The notes under the pieces were generated by a model. That model saw nothing but the letters and a program-made list of their open reading frames with translations. It made no database searches and was not told where the DNA came from. A stretch of 9,782 bases of DNA, taken from Actinomycetota bacterium. Lineage in GTDB: Bacteria; Actinomycetota; Actinomycetes; Actinomycetales; Microbacteriaceae. Shown here piece by piece: positions 1 to 6,713 of this stretch; the first letter of the stretch is position 1, and every line of letters begins with the position of its first letter. The stretch lies in assembly GCA_018895315.1 (NCBI GenBank), contig JAHIOK010000205.1, forward strand, positions 1 to 9,782, given 5' to 3'. The position numbers were made by a program, and so were the translations under genes.

Positions 1-309
1 GCCGACCTCGAGCGCCTGCACATCCTCACCCGTGCCGATGTGACGACCCGGAACAAGCGGAAGGCCGCCCGGCTTTCCGGCGCGTACGACGACATCGAGC
101 GGCGCATCGTCGAACTCGCCGAGCAGGAGTCGCTCGATGCGATGCGGCCCGCGCTCGACGGCAACCGCATCCAGGAGATCCTCGGGATCAGCCCCGGCCG
201 CGAGGTCGGCGAGGCCTACCGTTTCCTGATGGAGCTGCGTCTGGACGAAGGCGTCGTCGATGAGGATGCCGCAGAGCAGCGCCTGCGCGCCTGGTGGGCC
301 GCGCGTTAG
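1..309 (+). CDS. cca: CCA tRNA nucleotidyltransferase, C-terminal end (partial)
   Basis: This is the last 102 codons of a gene whose start lies before the window; frame 1 is open from base 1 to the TAG at 307-309. The enzyme adds or repairs the 3' CCA of tRNAs in the cytoplasm. The visible part is the C-terminal tRNA-binding region, not the catalytic head. Near the start it carries the LHILTRADVTTRNKRKA stretch, with the RNKRKA motif typical of actinobacterial CCA-adding enzymes. Near the end it has ILGISPGREVGEAYRFLMELRLDEG-like sequence (split here by the family's GR/P variation), another family hallmark. A GTG at 40 opens the frame inside the window but is internal, because the family match continues upstream of it. 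In many actinobacteria this gene lies near the chromosome origin end. The neighbour downstream, 97 bp away on the same strand, is unrelated in function. Identification is by recalled family motifs. Confidence 0.92.
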   Translation, partial: ADLERLHILTRADVTTRNKRKAARLSGAYDDIERRIVELAEQESLDAMRPALDGNRIQEILGISPGREVGEAYRFLMELRLDEGVVDEDAAEQRLRAWWAAR

Positions 310-406
310 CGATCTCCGCGGGTTGTGCGCTGCATATTCCGGGGCCCGATCGGGGGGTTTCCGACCTACACTGGGAGCCAGCGCCGTCACTGCCGATCGG
401 AGCGCC

Positions 407-1741
407 ATGTCTTCGCCGTGGTCTTCTCGAACCGGGATTCAACCGGGTTCTTCACGACTGCTCATCGCGCGTGCCCATGAGGAGTTCGCCTCCGGAAACG
501 ATGCCCGTCTCGGAGACGTCCGGGGAATGGTGCAGGACAGCTGGCGTCGTTCCTTCGCCCACCTCGTGGGCGTCGAGGGACTGCCGCCCGTGGCGCTCAC
601 GGCCGAAGAGCTCGAGAATCACCGCCGTGAACACCCGCTGTCCGGCGCGATCGAAATGATCCGCGCACTCCTCATTCCCGGTGACCCTGCCGAGTCCGGT
701 GTCGTCGTCGCGGTGGGGGATGCCGCGGGGCGGCTGCTGTGGGTCGAGGGTGACCGCGGCATCCGGACGCTCACCGGCGAGATGGGTTTCGTTCCGGGGG
801 CCTCGTGGGCAGAGGATGCCGTCGGCACATCCGCTCCGGGCACGGCGCTGACCCTCGGGCGGACCGTGCAGATCCGCGGTGCCGAGCACTACAACCGTCT
901 CGTCCAGCCGTGGTCGTGCACGGCGGTGCCTGTGCACGACCCAGAGACCCGCCGCATCCTCGGAGTGATCGACGTCACCGGCGACGAACAGGTCGTGACT
1001 CCACAGGCGCAGCTGCTGGTGGATGCGACGGCCCGGGCGGTCGAAGGACAACTGCTGCTCGCCCGCATCCGAGCCAGGCAGGACGCGCCGCGCCGCCGCG
1101 CCCGCCGTCAACAGGCCGAGACCGTCCGCGCGACGCTGCGGGTGCTGGGGCGCGACCGCGCCCTGCTCGAGGTCGCGAGCGAGGGGGCGGAGCGGATCAC
1201 CGAGCTCGGCGCCCGGCATGCCGAACTGCTGCTGATGCTCGCCACGCACCGCCAAGGGCTCTCGGCGGAACGGCTCGGCGAGCTCGTCTACGGCGATGCG
1301 GAGACCTCGACCGTGCAGGCATCCGTCACGCTCCGCGCCGAGATGGTGCGTCTGCGCAAAGTGCTCGAGAAGAACGCGCCGGCCCTCGTGCCGGTGTCGC
1401 GGCCGTACCGGCTGACCGCGGAGCTCGAAACCGATGCCCACCAGGTTCTTTCACTGCTCGATCGCGGCGCTCACCGGGTGGCGCTCGCGGCCTATCCCGG
1501 CGATGTGCTGCCCGATTCCCAGGCACCCGGAGTCGCCGAGTACCGCGACTCGGTCCGTCGCGCCGTGCGGGAGGCGCTCATGGCGGAAGCCAGCCTCGAC
1601 GTGCTCCTCGCCTACGCCGACACCGATGCGGGCGCCTGCGACGGAGAAGTGCTGCGGCTCTGCCTGCAGATGCTTCCGGCGCGCTCTCCGCGTCGTGCCG
1701 GGCTGGTCGCGCGGATAGAGAAGATCGACGCACTCGACTGA
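407..1741 (+). CDS. GAF-domain transcriptional regulator with SARP-like C-terminal half (444 aa), probable regulator of the aldehyde dehydrogenase
   Basis: A cytoplasmic DNA-binding regulator. The N-terminal half resembles AcoR-type sensors: a SWRRS motif at residues 45-49, then a GAF domain at about 90-215. The GAF part includes GASWAEDAVGTSAPGTAL (131-148) and a PWSCTAVPVHD segment (168-178) followed by GVIDVTG (186-192). A basic linker follows (about 218-245, RRRARR). There is no AAA+ sigma-54 activator domain. Instead residues about 263-340 look like an OmpR-type winged helix (VQASVTLRAEMVRLRKVL, then SRPYRL), and about 341-410 resemble a short BTAD-like helical region (DAHQVLSLLDRG...AAYPGDVLPD). 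The frame is open from 260, but that start overlaps cca and adds 49 residues unlike the family. ATG 407 has GGAG at 399-402 and suits the family's start. The dehydrogenase gene begins 125 bp downstream on the same strand. Control of it is inferred from position; the ligand is unknown, perhaps an aldehyde, alcohol or acetoin-like compound. The GAF call is firm, the C-terminal assignment less so. Confidence 0.82.
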   Translation: MSSPWSSRTGIQPGSSRLLIARAHEEFASGNDARLGDVRGMVQDSWRRSFAHLVGVEGLPPVALTAEELENHRREHPLSGAIEMIRALLIPGDPAESGVVVAVGDAAGRLLWVEGDRGIRTLTGEMGFVPGASWAEDAVGTSAPGTALTLGRTVQIRGAEHYNRLVQPWSCTAVPVHDPETRRILGVIDVTGDEQVVTPQAQLLVDATARAVEGQLLLARIRARQDAPRRRARRQQAETVRATLRVLGRDRALLEVASEGAERITELGARHAELLLMLATHRQGLSAERLGELVYGDAETSTVQASVTLRAEMVRLRKVLEKNAPALVPVSRPYRLTAELETDAHQVLSLLDRGAHRVALAAYPGDVLPDSQAPGVAEYRDSVRRAVREALMAEASLDVLLAYADTDAGACDGEVLRLCLQMLPARSPRRAGLVARIEKIDALD

Positions 1742-1771
1742 GACCTTCGCCGATTCGTCCGCTGAGACACC

Positions 1772-1791
1772 GCAACACGATGCAACGTTGC
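1772..1791. promoter_or_regulatory. Candidate operator: GCAAC direct repeat plus palindrome upstream of the aldehyde dehydrogenase
   Basis: GCAACGTTGC at 1782-1791 is a perfect 10-bp palindrome. A further GCAAC at 1772-1776 lies exactly 10 bp, about one helical turn, upstream of the first half-site on the same face. The group sits in the 125-bp gap between the GAF regulator and the dehydrogenase, 75 bp before its start codon. That is a suitable place for an activator to contact RNA polymerase. I do not see a convincing -35/-10 pair nearby, which would fit an activator-dependent promoter. Binding by the adjacent regulator is inferred. Confidence 0.4.
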
Positions 1792-1866
1792 GCGGCGTAC
1801 CGTCGGGGCATCCGCGCGACTCAGCCAGTCGCGGCTTGATCCGTCGAAGAAGACAGAGGAGACAGC

Positions 1867-3414
1867 ATGACCATCGTCGAAGAGGGCGTATCCAGCGTCT
1901 ACGCCGCACCCAACACCCGGGGCGCGGTCGCCGACTATCGCCCCCGCTACGGGCACTACATCGGCGGCGAGTTCGTCGAACCGGTCAAGGGCCAATACTT
2001 CGAGAACGTCTCGCCGGTCAACGGCAAGGTGTTCACCGAGGTCGGCCGCGGCACCGTCGAAGACATCGACCGCGCGGTGGATGTCGCGTGGAAGGCCTTC
2101 GAATCGTGGAAGCGCACCACGCCGGCCGAGCGCTCGGTCATCTTGAACAAGATCGCCGACCGCATCGAGGAGAACCTCGAGAAGATCGCCGTCGCCGAGA
2201 CCTGGGACAACGGCAAGCCCGTCCGCGAGACGCTCGCCGCCGACATCCCGCTCGTCATCGATCACTTCCGCTACTTCGCCGGCGTGCTCCGTGCCCAGGA
2301 GGGCTCGCTCAGCCAGATCGACGAAGACACCGTCGCGTATCACTTCAACGAGCCGCTCGGCGTGGTCGGGCAGATCATCCCGTGGAACTTCCCCATCCTG
2401 ATGGCCACGTGGAAGCTCGCCCCGGCTCTCGCCGCCGGCAACTGCGTCGTGATGAAGCCCGCTGAGCAGACGCCGGCATCGATCATGTTCCTGTTCGACA
2501 TCATCGGAGACCTGCTGCCGCCCGGTGTCATCAACATCGTCAACGGCTTCGGCATCGAGGCCGGTGCGCCCCTCGCGCAGCACAAGCGCATCCGCAAGGT
2601 CGCCTTCACGGGTGAGACCACCACGGGGCGCCTGATCATGCAGTATGCCGCGCAGAACCTCATTCCCGTCACGCTCGAACTCGGGGGCAAGAGCGCGAAC
2701 GTTTTCTTCGAGGATGTCGCCCGCCAGAAGGACGACTACTACGACAAGGCGCTCGAGGGCTTCACATTCTTCGCTCTCAATGGCGGCGAAGTCTGCACCT
2801 GCCCGTCACGCGCCCTCATCCAGCGCTCGATCTACGACCAGTTCCTGGGCGATGGACTGGAGCGCGTCGGCAAGATCATCCAGGGCAACCCGCTGGACCC
2901 GGCGACCATGATCGGTGCGCAGGCGTCCAACGACCAGCTCGAGAAGATCCTCAGCTACATCGACATCGGCAAGGCCGGCGGGGCGAAGCTGCTCATCGGC
3001 GGCGAGCGGGTCGACCTCGGAGGCGACCTCAGCGGCGGGTACTACATGCAGCCGACGGTGTTCGAGGGCACGAACGACATGCGGATCTTCCAGGAGGAGA
3101 TCTTCGGCCCGGTCGTCTCGGTCACCTCGTTCGAGGACTTCGACGACGGCATCGACATCGCCAACGACACCCTCTACGGCCTCGGCGCCGGTGTGTGGAG
3201 CCGCTCGGGCGACACGGCCTACCGAGCCGGACGTGCGATCGAGGCCGGTCGCGTCTGGACCAACACGTATCACCAGTACCCCGCGCACGCCGCGTTCGGT
3301 GGATACAAGCAGTCCGGCATCGGCCGCGAGAACCACCTGAAGATGCTCGATCACTACCAGCAGACGAAGAACCTGCTGGTGTCGTACGCCGAAGGGGCGA
3401 TGGGCTTCTTCTAA
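1867..3414 (+). CDS. NAD(P)-dependent aldehyde dehydrogenase, ExaC/AldB/AcoD type (515 aa)
   Basis: A soluble enzyme that oxidises an aldehyde, probably acetaldehyde or another short-chain aldehyde, to the carboxylic acid with reduction of NAD(P). It matches the ExaC/AldB/AcoD class closely along its whole length, which is normal for that class. All key residues are present: Asn174 in IIPWNFP, Lys197 and Glu200 in MKPAEQTP (a Glu here favours NAD), the FTGETTTG cofactor loop at 247-254, general base Glu271 in LELGGKS, nucleophile Cys310 in GEVCTCPSR, and Glu411 in EEIFGP. The class markers [19 protein letters not shown] (108-126) and [15 protein letters not shown] (133-147) are also seen. The start is set by GAGGAG at 1856-1861, 5 nt before ATG 1867. 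It lies between a GAF regulator and a DUF779 gene, the recurring context of this class. Physiological substrate and cofactor cannot be read from sequence; ethanol or aldehyde catabolism or detoxification is most likely. Confidence 0.95.
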   Translation: MTIVEEGVSSVYAAPNTRGAVADYRPRYGHYIGGEFVEPVKGQYFENVSPVNGKVFTEVGRGTVEDIDRAVDVAWKAFESWKRTTPAERSVILNKIADRIEENLEKIAVAETWDNGKPVRETLAADIPLVIDHFRYFAGVLRAQEGSLSQIDEDTVAYHFNEPLGVVGQIIPWNFPILMATWKLAPALAAGNCVVMKPAEQTPASIMFLFDIIGDLLPPGVINIVNGFGIEAGAPLAQHKRIRKVAFTGETTTGRLIMQYAAQNLIPVTLELGGKSANVFFEDVARQKDDYYDKALEGFTFFALNGGEVCTCPSRALIQRSIYDQFLGDGLERVGKIIQGNPLDPATMIGAQASNDQLEKILSYIDIGKAGGAKLLIGGERVDLGGDLSGGYYMQPTVFEGTNDMRIFQEEIFGPVVSVTSFEDFDDGIDIANDTLYGLGAGVWSRSGDTAYRAGRAIEAGRVWTNTYHQYPAHAAFGGYKQSGIGRENHLKMLDHYQQTKNLLVSYAEGAMGFF

Positions 3415-3416
3415 AC

Positions 3417-3464
3417 CCGGACCACGTGGGTGAGCCCGGGGGGGAGGCTCACCCACGCGTCCGG
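3417..3464 (+). terminator. Strong hairpin between the aldehyde dehydrogenase and DUF779 genes
   Basis: CGTGGGTGAGCC (3425-3436) and GGCTCACCCACG (3446-3457) form a perfect 12-bp stem around a 9-nt loop that is almost all G. A further 5-bp pairing, CCGGA (3417-3421) with TCCGG (3460-3464), closes below a small internal loop. It begins 3 nt after the dehydrogenase stop codon and ends 38 nt before DUF779. No T-run follows, so it is not a classic intrinsic terminator. It may partly terminate, or protect the 3' end of the upstream message so that the dehydrogenase is made in excess. Confidence 0.6.
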
Positions 3465-3502
3465 ACCGGCGCAGGTTTGGCGCAGAACCGAAGGAGAGCA
3501 GC

Positions 3503-3892
3503 ATGGTCAGCATCGGGACGTACCAGCGGGTCGCCGTCACGGATGCCGCGGCATCCCTGCTTCGCGATCTCACCGTCACCTACGGGCCGTTGATGTTCCA
3601 CCAGTCCGGCGGGTGCTGCGACGGGAGCGCGCCCATGTGCTTTCCGGTGGGCATGTTCATCACCGGCTCGAGCGACGTGCACTTGGGCACCCTGGAGGTG
3701 TCGGGGCTCGACCCCATCGAGGTCTACATCTCGTCGGCGCAGTTCGAATACTGGAAGTACACGCACATCACGATCGACGAGGTGCCCGGCCGCGGTGCCG
3801 GATTCAGCGTCGAGGGGCCGACGGGGCACCGCTTCATTATCCGCTCACGCATGCTGAACCCCGCGGAGCTCGAGTACTTCGGCCTGCGCTGA
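3503..3892 (+). CDS. DUF779 family protein, partner of the aldehyde dehydrogenase (129 aa)
   Basis: A small protein of the DUF779 family (full family length), with no signal peptide or membrane segment, so probably cytoplasmic. The family hallmark HQSGGCCDGSAPMC is at residues 33-46, with His33, Cys38, Cys39, Asp40 and Cys46. The spacing could suit metal binding or a redox or thioester role, but that is inference. The rest looks like a compact beta-rich fold ending MLNPAELEYFGLR. The start is supported by AAGGAG at 3491-3496, 6 nt before ATG 3503. DUF779 genes are regularly found next to ExaC/AldB-type aldehyde dehydrogenases, as here with an 88-bp gap containing a hairpin, so it probably helps that enzyme or its pathway. 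I know of no established biochemical function for it. It is the last gene of the locus and faces a convergent operon. Confidence 0.88.
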   Translation: MVSIGTYQRVAVTDAAASLLRDLTVTYGPLMFHQSGGCCDGSAPMCFPVGMFITGSSDVHLGTLEVSGLDPIEVYISSAQFEYWKYTHITIDEVPGRGAGFSVEGPTGHRFIIRSRMLNPAELEYFGLR

Positions 3893-3916
3893 CCCCCCTC
3901 CCACCCCTCGTCCCTT

Positions 3917-3982
3917 TCCGTTTACGAACGGTTTTTGTCGCCCCGCATCGATCGAGAGCGACGAAAACCGTTCGTAAACGGA
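3917..3982. terminator. 25-bp inverted repeat at a convergent gene junction: probable bidirectional terminator or dispersed repeat
   Basis: The left arm is 3917-3941 and the right arm 3958-3982. They are complementary over 25 bp with a single T/G mismatch (3936 against 3963), which would be a wobble pair in RNA. The 16-nt loop (3942-3957) contains TCGATCGA. The arms begin TCCGTTTACGAACGG and include runs of T (left) and A (right), so either strand gives a long stem. It lies 25 bp after the DUF779 stop and 23 bp before the response regulator stop, where a shared terminator is expected. The 3893-4005 gap holds no gene; small open frames there are palindrome artefacts. The arms are AT-richer than their surroundings, so a mobile repeat is also possible. 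Confidence 0.7.
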
Positions 3983-4005
3983 CTGGTGGAGGTGGGGCCT
4001 GAGGG

Positions 4006-4617
4006 CTAGAGCCACCCGTTCTGCTCGGCGACCCGTGCGGCATCGGCACGATTGCGCCCGCCGGTCTTGCCGATCGCGGCCGAGAGATGGTTGCGCACGG
4101 TGCCCTCGGAAAGGTGCAGGATGCGGGCGATGTCGGCGTTGGATCCGCCCGTGCGAGCGATCGAGAGCACATCGGTCTCGCGCTCGGTGAGTGGCGAATC
4201 GCCCTGCGCGAGAGACTCGGCCGCCAGGGTGGGGTCGACCACGCGGAGCCCCTGAGAAACGCGACGCACGGCGTCGGCGAGCTGTGCGGCCGGGGTGTCT
4301 TTCACGACGAAGCCGGCGGCCCCGGCCCGTATCGCTCGTTTCAGGTATCCGGGGCGACCGAAGGTCGTCACGATGATCACCCGGATCGACGGCATCGCCG
4401 CCCGCAGCTGAGCGGCCGCGGCGATGCCGTCGATCCCGGGCATCTCGATGTCGAGCATCGCGACATCGGGCAGCGCCGACTGCGCGGCGGCGAGCACGTC
4501 GTCGCCGCGGCCGACCTCGGCGACGACATCGATATCCGATTCGAGGCCGAGCAGCGCGGAGAGCGCGCCGCGCACGAGCGCCTGATCGTCGGCGATCAGC
4601 AGCCGGATCGGCGTCAC
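4006..4617 (-). CDS. NarL/DesR-type two-component response regulator (203 aa)
   Basis: A cytoplasmic DNA-binding response regulator that should be phosphorylated by the kinase encoded just upstream. The receiver domain spans about 3-118: acidic pair Asp10/Asp11 (LLIADDQ), phospho-acceptor Asp56 in MLDIEMPG, Thr84 in VTTF and Lys106 in VVKDT are all present. The LuxR-type helix-turn-helix spans about 140-200, with LTERETDVL (143-151) and ADIARILHLSEGTVRNHLSA (161-180). Length is usual for the family. The start is GTG at 4617-4615, which overlaps the kinase TGA stop as GTGA (4614-4617). This tight overlap decides the start and implies translational coupling. It is the last gene of the ATPase-permease-kinase-regulator operon, so a likely target is its own exporter operon. 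It resembles B. subtilis DesR and YvfU in type, but the signal and regulon cannot be read from sequence. Confidence 0.94.
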   Translation of the reverse strand: MTPIRLLIADDQALVRGALSALLGLESDIDVVAEVGRGDDVLAAAQSALPDVAMLDIEMPGIDGIAAAAQLRAAMPSIRVIIVTTFGRPGYLKRAIRAGAAGFVVKDTPAAQLADAVRRVSQGLRVVDPTLAAESLAQGDSPLTERETDVLSIARTGGSNADIARILHLSEGTVRNHLSAAIGKTGGRNRADAARVAEQNGWL

Positions 4618-5831
4618 AGCGTCACCCTCAGGTTGAAGCCGCCGAGGTCGCTCCGGCCCACCGACATCCGTCCTCCGGCCGTCTCCACGCGCTCGCGAAG
4701 GCCCTCGAGTCCGGTCGAGGTGGACGAGCCCGCGCGGGGGCCCACTCCGTCGTCGGCGATCTCGACCTCGTGGGTACCCAGGCGCACACGGCAGACGGAT
4801 GCCGCGGCATGACGCACGACGTTGGTGATGCCCTCGCGCACGATCCAGCCGGCGAGTTCGCGGTGTTCGGGAGAGACGGCGTCTGTCGACGAGGGCAGTT
4901 CTGTGGCGATGCCGGCGGCGTCGAGCGCGACCCGCGCGGCGGCGAGCTCGCTGCTCACGGTGACCCCACGGAACCCGGCGACCGTCGAGCGCACATCGGC
5001 CAGAGCGCCGCGGGCGAGTCCCTCGACCTCTCCGATCTCGGTTTTCGCGCGCGCGGGGTCGATGTCGATCAGGCGGCCGGCCAGTTCGGCCTTGACCGTG
5101 ATCACGGTGAGGGAATGCCCGAGAATGTCGTGGATATCGCGGGCCACCCGCCCTCGCTCGCGCTCGGCAGCGAGCACGGCCATCTGGTCTTGCGTGGCTT
5201 GCAGCTTGTTGATCGCGGCCATCGTGCGGGCGAACGCGGCCATCATCAGGGAGATCGAAACGACGATCACGGGCATGAGCAGCACATCGTCATGCCAGCC
5301 GCCGTCTTGCGCCACTGCGCAGGCGAGCGCGAGCGCGCCGAGCAGACCGATCAGCATCCAGGTGAGGCGCCACGGCAATGCGCACATGCCGATGATCACC
5401 CCGACATAGGTCCAGACACCGGCCATCCCCCAGCCGAGCCAGGGAATGAAAGCGAAGGACAGGGCGAACATGGCGGCGCAGAGGGCGAGACGACCGCGCG
5501 TCGGCAGCGTCCATGAGATCGGAGCGGCCGCAAGAAAAGCGAGGCTGAACACGATGATCAACCCGACCCCGACGACCGAAGCCAGAACAGTGGGGCTGTT
5601 GGCGATGACCTCGGCTCCGACGGTCAGCATCCAGAACATCGAGAACAACGCTCCGATGTACCAGCTTCGCGATTGCCGCGCCCACAGCACCCCCGGAAAG
5701 GTGGTGCGCGGGTCGGGCCCGTCCGAGGCGGACCGCACGGGCCAGCCCGGTCCGAATCGACGGGAATCGGATGCTGCGGCTGCGCGACCCTCGCCGGCTG
5801 CGGGTGCCTCCGCCGCTGACTTGCTCACCAT
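4614..5831 (-). CDS. DesK-type membrane sensor histidine kinase (405 aa)
   Basis: A membrane sensor kinase that autophosphorylates on His and passes the phosphate to the response regulator. Residues 1-55 are an Ala-rich, probably disordered N-terminus. About six membrane segments follow between 57 and 200 (near 58-75, 83-103, 115-131, 134-150, 154-174 and 183-200) with only short loops. This suggests sensing within the membrane, for example of lipid state or membrane-active drugs. A short coiled linker precedes the HisKA_3 dimerisation domain with His234 in RDIHDILGHS. The ATPase domain has the N box EGITNVVRHA (333-342), G1 IADDGVG (358-364) and G2 TGLEGLRERV (373-382), and ends GGFNLRVTL. 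ATG 5831 is preceded by AGGGTGA (5842-5836). The gene follows the exporter permease after 63 bp and overlaps the regulator by 4 nt. The kinase class is certain; the stimulus is unknown. Confidence 0.94.
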   Translation of the reverse strand: MVSKSAAEAPAAGEGRAAAASDSRRFGPGWPVRSASDGPDPRTTFPGVLWARQSRSWYIGALFSMFWMLTVGAEVIANSPTVLASVVGVGLIIVFSLAFLAAAPISWTLPTRGRLALCAAMFALSFAFIPWLGWGMAGVWTYVGVIIGMCALPWRLTWMLIGLLGALALACAVAQDGGWHDDVLLMPVIVVSISLMMAAFARTMAAINKLQATQDQMAVLAAERERGRVARDIHDILGHSLTVITVKAELAGRLIDIDPARAKTEIGEVEGLARGALADVRSTVAGFRGVTVSSELAAARVALDAAGIATELPSSTDAVSPEHRELAGWIVREGITNVVRHAAASVCRVRLGTHEVEIADDGVGPRAGSSTSTGLEGLRERVETAGGRMSVGRSDLGGFNLRVTL

Positions 5832-5894
5832 GACTTCACCCTAGATCTGGTCGGTCGCACGGGCGTGCTGCGCTCTGCGAGCCGGGTGCCCGCG

Positions 5895-6713
5895 TTATAC
5901 GCGCTGGGTGTCGCGGCGGAAGAAGAACACGGTGCCCCCGAGGAAGATGAGGAACCAGACCACGGCGTTCACGAGCGCCCAGATGTCGAACGCGTCGCCG
6001 GTGAGGGGAGCGCGTGCAATCTGGCTGATGCCGTACACCGGCGTGAACTTCGCGATCGTCTGGACGAAGTCCGGCATGCTGCTGATCGGGTAGAAGAGTC
6101 CGCCGATGAAGGCGAGCATCACGATCACGAGGCTGGTGATCTGGGCGGCGTTCTCGCCGGGAACCATGTATCCGACCATGAGGCCGAGGGTCGTGAACAC
6201 CGCGCCGGCGAGCAGCCAGCCGGCGAGACCCGTGACGATCCACTGCGCCGCGGACAGGTCGATGCCGCTGAGGGCACCCGCGGTGAACGTCGCGGCCACC
6301 GCGACGAGTCCGAGCAGCATGCCGGCGATCATTTTGATCAGCACGTTCACGAAGGGGTTCAGCGGCGTCAGTCGCAGCTGTCTGCTCCACCCTTGCGCAC
6401 GTTCCACGGCGACGGATGCTCCTGTCTGTGTGGCCGACATCATTGCGCCGTACATAGCCATCGACACCATGATGTAGGCACCGACCGAAGGCCCACCGTC
6501 GGCGAGGGGCGTTGCGGTGAGCGGGGTCTCGCGCAGCGGATAGCCGACGATGAAGAACATCATCACGGGGAAGATCAGCGTGAAGATCAGCGTGCGCCGG
6601 TTGCGGAGCTTGCGTCGCAACTCGATGCCCAGATAGGTGAGGGTGAAGCCGCCGAACGGCGGCACGCGGCGCTCGAGGCTCACCCGGGCGGCGGACGATG
6701 CGGTCGTGCTCAT
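5895..6713 (-). CDS. ABC-2 type exporter permease (272 aa)
   Basis: The membrane half of an ABC exporter that works with the ATPase encoded immediately upstream. About six membrane segments are visible: near residues 41-58 (TLIFTLIFPVMMFFIVGY), 77-94, 121-148, 157-184, 189-212 and 242-265. This matches the compact ABC-2 fold of multidrug, antibiotic or lipid exporters, and the length is usual. The charged stretch GIELRRKLRNRR (29-40) before the first segment probably forms the coupling helix to the ATPase. The frame is open further upstream, but the correct start is ATG 6713-6711. It overlaps the ATPase stop as ATGA (6710-6713) and has AAGGAG at 6726-6721, 7 nt upstream. Translation is therefore probably coupled. 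The substrate cannot be read from sequence. Linkage to a DesK/DesR pair resembles Bacillus yvfRS-yvfTU and several drug-responsive exporters. Confidence 0.92.
   Translation of the reverse strand: MSTTASSAARVSLERRVPPFGGFTLTYLGIELRRKLRNRRTLIFTLIFPVMMFFIVGYPLRETPLTATPLADGGPSVGAYIMVSMAMYGAMMSATQTGASVAVERAQGWSRQLRLTPLNPFVNVLIKMIAGMLLGLVAVAATFTAGALSGIDLSAAQWIVTGLAGWLLAGAVFTTLGLMVGYMVPGENAAQITSLVIVMLAFIGGLFYPISSMPDFVQTIAKFTPVYGISQIARAPLTGDAFDIWALVNAVVWFLIFLGGTVFFFRRDTQRV

Noticed and set aside
367..372. TACACT as a -10 element for the GAF regulator
   Set aside because: The distance to the gene is plausible, but no acceptable -35 lies 16-19 bp upstream, so it is no better than chance in this composition.
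260..406. Longer N-terminus for the GAF regulator from ATG 260
   Set aside because: It would overlap the end of cca by 50 bp, and the extra residues do not look like the family. ATG 407 has its own GGAG site.
1612..2583. 323-aa minus-strand open frame over the regulator end and dehydrogenase start
   Set aside because: A shadow frame crossing two well-supported plus-strand genes, with low-complexity composition and no motif.
3430..4002. Small proteins around the convergent junction with matching RLRTVFVA/ATKTVRKR peptides on both strands
   Set aside because: The similar peptides come from translating the two arms of the 25-bp inverted repeat. No ribosome sites or family resemblance support them.
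5892..5904. Small hairpin CGCGT-TAT-ACGCG at the permease stop codon
   Set aside because: A 5-bp stem is too short to mean much in DNA this GC-rich, and there is no T-run.
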